In this document: piece after piece, positions 1-6,170 of the stretch
Position numbering within the stretch: the stretch's first letter is position 1
Layout: each line of letters opens with the position of its first letter
Assembly: GCA_003140115.1 (NCBI GenBank)
Contig: PLIQ01000305.1
Location: forward strand, 15,785-27,123
Source of the DNA: Actinomycetota bacterium
GTDB lineage: Bacteria; Actinomycetota; Actinomycetes; Streptosporangiales; Streptosporangiaceae
Direction of reading: 5' to 3'
DNA length: 11,339 nt
Program-made: the position numbers and the translations under genes
The notes under the pieces: model-generated
Told to the model about the DNA's origin: nothing
Seen by the model: only the letters and a program-made list of their open reading frames with translations
Database searches by the model: none

Positions 1-116
1 GGGGTGTCAACCCCTCATTTTGACTCATGCTCGAATTGACCCATATTCGCGGGATATGTCCGTACCAACAATGGCGATAGCATCGTGATTGACTGACATC
101 ATTTGCGCGGTACCTA
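1..116. other. AT-richer intergenic edge with a possible terminator hairpin
   Basis: This stretch holds no supportable gene and is visibly richer in A/T than the rest of the window. Positions 1-14 form a 5-bp stem (GGGGT/ACCCC, 4-nt loop) followed by a short T-rich run, which could be the end of a plus-strand terminator for a gene left of the window. Two near-identical 9-mers, TTGACTCAT (20-28) and TTGACCCAT (36-44), lie 16 bp apart, and another TTGACT lies at 89-94. They resemble -35 hexamers, but no plus-strand gene follows, so I do not call a promoter. The TAA stop of the neighbouring minus-strand gene is at 117-119. Confidence 0.35.
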
Positions 117-827
117 TTAGCGTGACCGGGCGGGCGGGTGCCAGACCTGTACCGTGAGCGTGTCGCCCCGATTCGCCTTCCTCGGCGGCCTGGGATCCTG
201 ATCGACCACCAGCCCGTCGACCGCCATCGGGCGCTCCGTGAGCCGAACGACCCTGATGTGGAGCCCACGCCGGGTCGCCACCTCCAGGTACACCTGGTAG
301 AACAGCCCGCGAACGTCCGGGACGGCGACGGGACTGTTCCGCCGGCGCCGCGGCCCCAGCCGGCCGGTCAGCGCCAGCAGACCACCCGCCGCTTCGATCG
401 CGGCCAGCTCACCGATGATGCCCGGATCGGCCGGCGCCCGCCCCGCCGATCCGATGCCGGTCCCGGGCTGACCCAGGCCTCCGCCCGAGCACCGGAGGCC
501 GACCGTCTCGTCGTAGCGCTTGCGGCTGTCCGGATCGCCGAGCACCTCCCACGCCGTGTCGAGGATGTGCTGCGCCCGCGTGACCGCCGTGGTCACGTTC
601 AGCGCGGCACCCGAGATCAGTTCCGGCCGCAGCAGGGCCGCCTTGGCGTCGTACTCGCGCTTGATCCTGCGCGTCTCGGCGCCCGGCAACACGCCGAGGA
701 CGTCGTACCAGGTTATGCCGGGCTGGATTATGCCGGGCTCCGTAACGTCACCTGGATCACGCCAGCGGGAGCGGGAGGCCGCTCCGGCTCGGACCGGCTG
801 ATCGCTGGACAGGACGGGCTGGTACAT
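117..827 (-). CDS. J-domain-like protein with C-terminal PASTA domain, degenerate HPD motif
   Basis: This is a 236-residue protein. Residues 40-106 read as a J domain: TWYDVLGV at the start, a basic helix II (RRIKREYDAKAALL), and the typical end AWEVLGDPDSRKRYD. The invariant HPD tripeptide that stimulates Hsp70 ATPase is replaced by R67-P68-E69, so ordinary DnaJ co-chaperone activity is doubtful. A Gly/Pro-rich linker (about 110-165) with an RRRR stretch leads to a PASTA domain (167-230: VAVPDVRGL, then VVDQDPRPP and GDTLTVQV). PASTA domains usually bind peptidoglycan fragments outside the cell, but I see no signal peptide or membrane segment, so the location is unclear. The ATG start is supported by AGAGG five bases upstream. 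The gene stands alone, with about 300 bp separating it from the histidine-kinase gene. Domain calls are confident; function is unknown. Confidence 0.8.
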   Translation of the reverse strand: MYQPVLSSDQPVRAGAASRSRWRDPGDVTEPGIIQPGITWYDVLGVLPGAETRRIKREYDAKAALLRPELISGAALNVTTAVTRAQHILDTAWEVLGDPDSRKRYDETVGLRCSGGGLGQPGTGIGSAGRAPADPGIIGELAAIEAAGGLLALTGRLGPRRRRNSPVAVPDVRGLFYQVYLEVATRRGLHIRVVRLTERPMAVDGLVVDQDPRPPRKANRGDTLTVQVWHPPARSR

Positions 828-1125
828 GATGACCTCTGCAAGGTGAGCGCGCCGAGCGGCGCAGCCCGGTCGTGGCTACCGAGCTATGAGCATCGTGCCA
901 GCGCGGCATTGATCCGCGATTACGGCGTGATTGCGCCTCAGAGGCCAACGCCAACGCAAATGGAGAACACCGTTGACCAGGTCGACGTTGCCCACTCGGT
1001 TATCGTCCTCGTCGTATCCATCCCGCATAGGCCGGTGCCAGGCAGACACCACCCGATTTGTGATCAAGCCGGACGCATTGGCGCAGCCGACATCCTGCTC
1101 GTGCGAGAGTGGGGGGCGCACGGCG
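828..1125. other. Intergenic region between the J-domain gene and the kinase gene
   Basis: No convincing gene: frames open here on either strand lack a plausible ribosome site or recognisable protein. On the minus strand it must contain the promoter and leader of the J-domain/PASTA gene. A 5-bp stem (849-853 with 858-862, 4-nt loop) lies in that leader just upstream of the AGAGG site at 832-836. I see no clear -10/-35 pair. The left part is G/C-rich; the middle (about 890-1075) is less so. Confidence 0.4.
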
Positions 1126-1137
1126 TCACGTGCCCCC
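1113..1137 (-). terminator. Possible hairpin terminator at the end of the kinase operon
   Basis: Left arm 1113-1122 pairs with right arm 1129-1137, giving nine G/C-rich pairs with one bulged base (1117) and a 6-nt loop. The TGA stop of the histidine kinase (1126-1128) falls in the loop. There is no U-tract afterwards on the minus strand, so this would be the tract-less type often seen in high-G+C actinomycetes, or simply a stabilising 3' structure. Confidence 0.4.
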
Positions 1138-2442
1138 GTCGCGGAAGGGATGCACACCGCGGCGTTCGGCACTCACTTCGACCGGCCGGATGGCCCGGGG
1201 CTGACTGTGCCGCCAGGACACCGACATCAGGGCGCCGCCAAGTTCGGAATCGCCGACCTGCCAGCGGCCGCCGGTGGACCGGACGATCGAGTCGCCGAGA
1301 GCCAGGCCGAGGCCAGTCCCGGAGCCGTGCTCGGTGGTCCGGTGGAACCGGTCGAACAGACGGGACCGTTCCGCCTCCGGGATGCCGGGACCGCTGTCCT
1401 CCACCATCAGGCTGACCCGGCTGCCGTGGGCCAGGACCCGGATCCGGACCTGCCCGGCGGGGCCGGCGTAGCGGCAGGCGTTGTCGACCAGCACTCCGGC
1501 CAGCCGGTCGATCCACTCCGGCGGCGCGCTGATCAGGACCGGCCCGTCCGGGGTGTCGGCGGTGACGACCGGGCCGACGCTCCGGAACCGGTCCGCGCAC
1601 GCCTGGGCCAGCGTGGCCAGGTCGACCGGCTCGTCGCCCGGGGGCGGCGGCTGGGAGTCGAACCGGGCCAGCCAGAGCATGTCGTCGACGAGCTGGCGCA
1701 GCCGCTGGGTCTCGCCCTGGATCCGGGTGAGCGCGTCCCGGTAGCCGTCGGCGTCCCGCGGGGCGGACAGCGCCACGTCGGCCTCGGCCCGGATCACGGC
1801 CAGCGGTGTGCGGAGCTCGTGCGAGGCGTCGGCGGTGAACTCCAGCTGGCGGCGGCGCGACTGCTCCACCGGGGCCAGCGCACGCAGGCCCACTACCAGC
1901 GAGGCGAGGAACATGGCGGCCAGCACGAACGGTCCGGCGATGAGCTCGGCGTCCTGCAGCAGGTTCCGGGTGTGCGCGTCGCCGTCCAGGCTCTGGCCGG
2001 CGATCAGCCAGCCGCTGCCGTCCCGGGCCATCTTCAGCAGGAACTGCGCATCCCGGGGCCCGATACCAACCGTTAGCGCCTGCCCGTCGCGGGCCGTGCC
2101 GGTGCGGGAAAGGGACGCCGGCAGGGACGGCGCACCCGGGCTGTGCGCGGTGACCGTCCCGGCAGCGTTCACCGTCCACAGGTACACCGGCGCCGAATCG
2201 TCGTCCGCGTCATCATCCGGGTCCCGGCGGCCGCCGGGGCCGCTGGCCGGCTGGCTGAGCTGGGACGGGTCACTCCGGACATCGGAGAGCCGGTCGGCCA
2301 GCCGGGCTTCGGTCTGCCCAGTCAGGTGCGCGCCTACCAGCACGTTGAGCACGATCACGGCGGCCACGTAGGCCACGGCCAGCACCGCGGTGGCCACCGC
2401 GGCGACCTTCACCGCGGGGCCCGGCCGCATCCTGGCTTTCAT
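1126..2442 (-). CDS. Two-component sensor histidine kinase
   Basis: A 438-residue membrane sensor kinase, partner of the response regulator 6 nt upstream. Transmembrane segment 1 is at about 12-36 and segment 2 at about 166-186, enclosing an extracytoplasmic sensor region of roughly 130 residues. Almost no HAMP-like linker follows segment 2. The phospho-accepting H208 lies in ASHELRTPLAVIRAEAD. The ATPase domain has its N-box around N321 (VDNACRYA), the G1 box DSGPGIP (349-355), the F-box RLFDRFHR (361-368) and the G2 box GSGTGLGLAL (373-382), so all catalytic boxes are intact. The sensor loop contains an acidic patch, DPDDDADDD (74-82), and no cysteine. The start is the ATG at 2442; an in-frame ATG at 2430 is possible, and neither has a strong ribosome site, which suggests coupling to the regulator gene. 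The signal sensed is unknown. Confidence 0.93.
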   Translation of the reverse strand: MKARMRPGPAVKVAAVATAVLAVAYVAAVIVLNVLVGAHLTGQTEARLADRLSDVRSDPSQLSQPASGPGGRRDPDDDADDDSAPVYLWTVNAAGTVTAHSPGAPSLPASLSRTGTARDGQALTVGIGPRDAQFLLKMARDGSGWLIAGQSLDGDAHTRNLLQDAELIAGPFVLAAMFLASLVVGLRALAPVEQSRRRQLEFTADASHELRTPLAVIRAEADVALSAPRDADGYRDALTRIQGETQRLRQLVDDMLWLARFDSQPPPPGDEPVDLATLAQACADRFRSVGPVVTADTPDGPVLISAPPEWIDRLAGVLVDNACRYAGPAGQVRIRVLAHGSRVSLMVEDSGPGIPEAERSRLFDRFHRTTEHGSGTGLGLALGDSIVRSTGGRWQVGDSELGGALMSVSWRHSQPRAIRPVEVSAERRGVHPFRDGGT

Positions 2443-2448
2443 GCTGGC

Positions 2449-3117
2449 TCAGGCCGGGGTGATCCGGTAGCCGACGCCCCGGACAGTCTCGATCCGCACT
2501 CCCCCGCCGGCCAGCTTGGCCCGCAGCCGGGCCAGGTGGACGTCGATGGTGTTGGAGCCGAAGGCGTCGGCCTCGTTGTCCCAGACGTGCTGCGCGATCG
2601 AGCGGCGGTCCACCACGTTCGGCGACCGGCGCATCAGGATCTCCAGGATGCCGAACTCGGTACCGGTCATCGCCGGGGCCTGGCCGCGGACCAGTACCTG
2701 GCGGGTGGCCGGATCGAACTCGACCTCGCCGATCACCATCCGCGGCGGCTGGCTGACCTTGGGCCGGCGCTGCAGCGCCCGCAGCCGGGCCAGCAGCTCG
2801 CCGAAGTCGAACGGCTTGACCAGGTAGTCATCGGCGCCCGCGTCCAGGCCGGTAATCCGGTCCGCGGGCGTGTCCCGGGCGGTCAGCATCAGCACTGGCG
2901 GGGCGGTACCGCTCCGGCGCAGCCGGGCCAGGAGGTCCAGGCCGGACAGCCGGGGCATGCGCCAGTCCAGCACCACCACCTCGTAGGAGTAGAAGCGCAG
3001 GTAGTTCGCTGCGATCTCGCCATCGGGCACCAGATCCACGACATAGCCCTGCTCCCGCAGCCCGCGGGCCAGGACTTCGCCGAGATTCTCGTCATCTTCT
3101 GCCACCAGTACCCTCAC
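2449..3117 (-). CDS. OmpR/PhoB-family response regulator
   Basis: A 222-residue regulator. The receiver domain occupies about 1-118: acidic pocket EDD (7-9), phospho-accepting D51 (VVVLDWRMP), T79 (MLTARD) and K101 (DDYLVKPF). A winged-helix DNA-binding domain follows at about 125-222, with the expected TGTEFGILEILMRRSPNVV and the C-terminal VETVRGVGYRI hairpin. The start is GTG at 3117, preceded by a G-rich stretch (CTGGGG) that may act as ribosome site. It precedes its kinase by 6 nt and follows dprE2 by 41 nt, so it probably shares the transcript of the arabinan-precursor operon. Regulators of this class bind direct repeats spaced about 11 bp. Such repeats occur before this operon and before the divergent one, making it the best local candidate for their binding protein. 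That link is inference. Confidence 0.95.
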   Translation of the reverse strand: MRVLVAEDDENLGEVLARGLREQGYVVDLVPDGEIAANYLRFYSYEVVVLDWRMPRLSGLDLLARLRRSGTAPPVLMLTARDTPADRITGLDAGADDYLVKPFDFGELLARLRALQRRPKVSQPPRMVIGEVEFDPATRQVLVRGQAPAMTGTEFGILEILMRRSPNVVDRRSIAQHVWDNEADAFGSNTIDVHLARLRAKLAGGGVRIETVRGVGYRITPA

Positions 3118-3134
3118 AGCCCCAGAATCTACCC

Positions 3135-3149
3135 GCGGCCGGAAGCCGC
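3135..3149 (-). other. Short intercistronic hairpin between dprE2 and the regulator gene
   Basis: A 5-bp G/C stem (3135-3139 with 3145-3149, 5-nt loop) sits in the 41-nt gap between the dprE2 stop and the regulator's GTG. It could be an mRNA-processing or partial-termination point that makes regulator and kinase levels differ from the enzymes. With only five pairs it may be chance. Confidence 0.25.
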
Positions 3150-3160
3150 AGCGGAAGCGC

Positions 3161-3919
3161 TCACCGGGAGACCCGGCGCCAGGCAGGACGGGGGACGAGC
3201 CGGAACGCCACGGCCAGGCCGGCCAGCGGCGCCGGGATCCAGACGGCGGCCTTGCCGCCGCGCAGGGCCGCGGCGGTAGCCGCGCCGACCTTGGCGGGCG
3301 TGGTGGCCAGCGGCGCGGGCGGCATGCCCGCGGTCATCCGGCCGGTGACGAACCCGGGCCGGACCAGGACCACCCGGACTCCGCTGCCGTGCAGCGAGTC
3401 GGCCAGCCCGCGGGCGAACGCATCCAGCCCGGCCTTGGCCGCCCCGTACACGAAGTTGGCCTTGCGCGGGCGGACCGCGGCCACCGAGGACAGCATCACG
3501 ATCGTGCCGTGCCCCTGCTCGCGCATCCGGGTCGCGAGCGCCAGCAGGGCGGTGACGTGCCCGGTGAAGTTGGTGTCGATCATGGTGGCGGCCCGGGTGA
3601 CGTCGGCCTCCACGTCGGCCTGCGGGATGAGCACGCCGGCTGCTGAGATCACCAGGTCCACCGGGCCCGCGGCGAACTGGGCGTCGGCAAACCCCTGGTG
3701 GCCGTCCGCCTGGAGCGCGTCGTACCTGGCCGTGCGGGTCTGGTAGGGCAGCGTCTGGCCGGCTGCGGCCAGCCGCGCTTCATCCCGGCCGGCCAGGACG
3801 ACCTCGGTGCCGGGCGGGGCGTCCAGCGCGGCCAGGATGGCCAGGGCGAGCTCGCTGGTGCCGCCGAGCACCAGGATGCGGGAAGGCGCGGCGTGCTCGC
3901 GGCCGGGCGAAGCGGTCAT
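3161..3919 (-). CDS. dprE2: Decaprenylphosphoryl-2-keto-ribose reductase (DprE2), SDR family
   Basis: A 252-residue short-chain dehydrogenase, close in length to mycobacterial DprE2 (about 254). It reduces the 2-keto intermediate made by DprE1 to decaprenyl-phosphoryl-arabinose, using a nicotinamide cofactor. Seen: nucleotide-binding loop GGTSELA (19-25), SAAG (92-95), structural N117 (DTNFTG), and the catalytic set S145 (VMLSSVAAVR), Y158 and K162 (YGAAKAG). The C-terminal RLVPRPAWRRVSR resembles the mycobacterial enzyme. The start is the ATG at 3919, which overlaps the dprE1 stop by 4 nt (ATGA). The open frame continues upstream, but only as an alternative reading of dprE1. The tight coupling to dprE1 fits the known need for both proteins to complete one epimerisation. 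Confidence 0.93.
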   Translation of the reverse strand: MTASPGREHAAPSRILVLGGTSELALAILAALDAPPGTEVVLAGRDEARLAAAGQTLPYQTRTARYDALQADGHQGFADAQFAAGPVDLVISAAGVLIPQADVEADVTRAATMIDTNFTGHVTALLALATRMREQGHGTIVMLSSVAAVRPRKANFVYGAAKAGLDAFARGLADSLHGSGVRVVLVRPGFVTGRMTAGMPPAPLATTPAKVGAATAAALRGGKAAVWIPAPLAGLAVAFRLVPRPAWRRVSR

Positions 3920-5259
3920 ACGTTCACCAGTCCGAGTCGGCGGCCGAGGTCGGAGCGGAACCTCGACGCGGGGTCGAGCGAGGCCCGGGCCGCGCGCCAG
4001 CTGTCCAGATCGCGGCCGTACATCCCGGTGAAGGCGTCCCGGCTCAGCCGGCTGTCCTTGCACAGGTAGACGCGGCCGCCGGCCTCGGCTACCTGGCGAT
4101 CCAGGTTGTCGAGCAGGCGGTGCAGGTTTGGTCGGCCCGCTGGCATGTCCACCGCCAGCGACCAGCCGGGGAGCGGGAACGACAGGTAGTTGCCGCTGGC
4201 CGGGCCGAATCGCTTGAGGGTGCCGAGGAAGGCGGCAGCGCGGTTCCGTTGCAGTTCGGTGATCACGTGGGCCAGCAGGTTCTCTGCCCCGAAGGGCACG
4301 ACGAACTGGTACTGGCGCAGGCCGGCAGGCCCTAGCGTCCGGTTCCAGTCCTGGACCGCGTCCAGGCGGTGGAAGTACTCCGGTATGCCGGCCACGCTGG
4401 TGCGGCCGGCTGGCGAGGCCCGGAACCACAGCTGGTTGAACGCGCGGGCCGACCATGTGGTCACCGGGCAGAACGGCAGCGCCGGCGCGGGCCAGGGGCG
4501 TCCCGGGCGGTAGTGCAGGCCATCCGCCTCGTGAACAGGGTCGGGATAGGTCAGGTGGTTGCCGGTATCGAGCACGCCGCGGCCCAGCGAGCGGCCGGTG
4601 GCGGATAGGTCGACCCAGGACACGGCGTACCGGGCGCCGGGTTGGTCCTGCGCGGCCAGCAGCGCGTCCAGGCCTGGCAGCCTGCGGGTCGTGACCCGCA
4701 GGCGGGCGCTGCGGATCTGCAGCAGGCGGAGCCGGACGCTGACGATGACGCCTGTCAGGCCCATGCCGCCCACGGTGGCGCGGAACGCGGGCGTGCCCGG
4801 GTGGACGGCGCGCAGGGCGCCGTCGCCGTCCAGCAGCTCGATCGTGTCGATCCAGGCGGAGATGGAGCCGTCCGCGTGCTGGTTCTTGCCGTGCACGTCG
4901 GCCGCGACCGCGCCGCCTACGGTCAGGTGCCGGGTTCCGGGCAGCACCGGCGGGAGCAGGCCGAGCGGCACGAGGCAGGCCAGCAGCTCGGTGAAGGTGA
5001 CCGAGGCGCTGACCCGTACCGCGGCGTGCTCTAGGTCGGGCTCGATCCGGCTGGCCGTCACGGGGTGCAGCACCACGCCGCCGGCGTTCTGGGCCGCGTC
5101 GCCGTAGCTGCGGCCGGCCCCGCGGGCCAGCACGCCGCCGGCCGGGGCGCCGACGATGAGGTCGCCGAGCTGGCGCAGGTCCAGCGGGCCGGTCACCAGG
5201 GCCCGTGACGGCGCTGTCCGGCCCCAGCCGGACAGTGCCCGTTCGGCCGTCGTCGTCAT
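3916..5259 (-). CDS. dprE1: Decaprenylphosphoryl-ribose 2'-oxidase (DprE1), FAD-dependent
   Basis: A 447-residue FAD-binding oxidoreductase, compared with about 461 in M. tuberculosis. It oxidises the 2'-hydroxyl of decaprenyl-phosphoryl-ribose, the first half of epimerisation to arabinose. Family signatures: GWGRTAPS at the N-terminus (11-18), FAD-binding GRSYGD (49-54), LPGTRHLTVGGAVAADVHGKN (106-126), the substrate-side RQYQFVVP, FPLPGW (361-366) and the active-site lysine K401 in CKDSR. The position equivalent to M. tuberculosis Cys387, the covalent target of benzothiazinones in the motif after FP-PGW, is Ala369 (GCG codon at 4153-4155). The start is the ATG at 5259, 8 nt after the ubiA stop, with a weak ribosome site. 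The long open frame upstream of this ATG is an alternative reading of ubiA. It overlaps dprE2 by 4 nt. Confidence 0.95.
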   Translation of the reverse strand: MTTTAERALSGWGRTAPSRALVTGPLDLRQLGDLIVGAPAGGVLARGAGRSYGDAAQNAGGVVLHPVTASRIEPDLEHAAVRVSASVTFTELLACLVPLGLLPPVLPGTRHLTVGGAVAADVHGKNQHADGSISAWIDTIELLDGDGALRAVHPGTPAFRATVGGMGLTGVIVSVRLRLLQIRSARLRVTTRRLPGLDALLAAQDQPGARYAVSWVDLSATGRSLGRGVLDTGNHLTYPDPVHEADGLHYRPGRPWPAPALPFCPVTTWSARAFNQLWFRASPAGRTSVAGIPEYFHRLDAVQDWNRTLGPAGLRQYQFVVPFGAENLLAHVITELQRNRAAAFLGTLKRFGPASGNYLSFPLPGWSLAVDMPAGRPNLHRLLDNLDRQVAEAGGRVYLCKDSRLSRDAFTGMYGRDLDSWRAARASLDPASRFRSDLGRRLGLVNV

Positions 5260-5267
5260 CAGGTCGC

Positions 5268-6170
5268 CTAGAGCCCGGCCACGAACAGCGCCAGCCAGGC
5301 CAGCTCGCAGGCCACCATGGGGCCGTCGCGGGTCAGCAGGTCCTCCACTGGCGTGGCTGTGCCGTGCCCGGTCAGCACGCCGAACCGGACCAGCGCGGCG
5401 GCCAGCGGCAGGCCGCTGGCCAGGTGCCAGCGGGCGGTCCCGGGCGGCTGGCCGGCCGCCCAGGCCAGGTAGCACCCGATCATCGCGGTGCCGGCCGCGA
5501 GCTGGGCCAGCCGCAGCGCCCCGGCCCGGTACCGGTGCATGGCCGGCCGGTGCGCGATCGCATCGGGCCCCAGGCTGGTCAGCTCGGTGTGCCGCTTGGC
5601 CACGGCTACGCCGAACGCGCCCAGGCTGCAGACCAGCAGAAACCACCCCGATGGCCGCACGTGGGTGGCTGCCGCGCCGCCGAGCACGCGGAGCACGAAC
5701 CCGGAGGCCACGAAGCACAGCTCGAGCACGGGGATGTGCTTGAGCAGCCCGGAATACAGAAACGAGATGCCCAGATAGCCGCCGACCGACGCGGTCAGCA
5801 GCGGCTCGCAGATGACCACCCCCGCGGTGATCCCGGCCGCGGCGCTCACCGTGCTCAGCGCGATCGCGTGCGACTTGGGCAGCTCCCCGGCGGCGACCGG
5901 CCGGTGCCGCTTGCGCGGGTGCCGCCGGTCCCGTTCGGCGTCCGCGACGTCGTTGGCCAGGTACACGGCCACCGAGGCGCAGCCGAACGCGGCTGCGGCC
6001 ACCAGCGCGTAGCCTAGCCCGTCGTCCCGGCCCAGCGTGGCCCCGGCCAGCGGCGCCGCAAACACGAGCAGGTTCTTCGGCCACTGCCGCGGCCGGGCCG
6101 TCGTCAGGACGGCCGTGACCCACCGTAGCAGCCGGACCGGTGGTGACCCGGCCTCCGTCCCGGCGGTCAC
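5268..6170 (-). CDS. ubiA: Decaprenyl-phosphate phosphoribosyltransferase (UbiA/DPPR synthase)
   Basis: A 300-residue polytopic UbiA-superfamily prenyltransferase that joins PRPP to decaprenyl phosphate, giving decaprenyl-phosphoryl-5-phosphoribose, the first committed step to the arabinose donor. Seen: RPRQWPKNLLVFAAPLAG (26-43) as in the mycobacterial Rv3806c family, the Mg-binding motif N73-D74-x-x-D77-x3-D81, then HPRKRHRPVAAG (84-95). YSGLLKH (139-145) and AKRHTEL (191-197) form the second motif region. About eight or nine hydrophobic helices are visible. The start is GTG at 6170, whose GTGA overlaps the stop of the upstream glycosidase gene, implying translational coupling. dprE1 follows after 8 nt. 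The DPPR-specific phosphatase of the pathway is not encoded in this window. Confidence 0.93.
   Translation of the reverse strand: MTAGTEAGSPPVRLLRWVTAVLTTARPRQWPKNLLVFAAPLAGATLGRDDGLGYALVAAAAFGCASVAVYLANDVADAERDRRHPRKRHRPVAAGELPKSHAIALSTVSAAAGITAGVVICEPLLTASVGGYLGISFLYSGLLKHIPVLELCFVASGFVLRVLGGAAATHVRPSGWFLLVCSLGAFGVAVAKRHTELTSLGPDAIAHRPAMHRYRAGALRLAQLAAGTAMIGCYLAWAAGQPPGTARWHLASGLPLAAALVRFGVLTGHGTATPVEDLLTRDGPMVACELAWLALFVAGL

Noticed and set aside
138..1415. Long open plus-strand frame across the J-domain gene and the kinase end
   Set aside because: It is Arg/Pro/Gly-rich with no recognisable domain, spans two well-supported minus-strand genes and a gap, and is typical of antisense frames in high-G+C DNA.
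931..3279. Overlapping plus-strand frames opposite the kinase and regulator
   Set aside because: Their products are low-complexity (Gln/Gly/His/Arg) mirror readings of the minus-strand genes, which carry full catalytic motifs.
3920..4456. N-terminal extension of DprE2
   Set aside because: The frame is open but lies wholly inside dprE1 in another phase; the ATG at 3919 gives the family's normal length and N-terminus.
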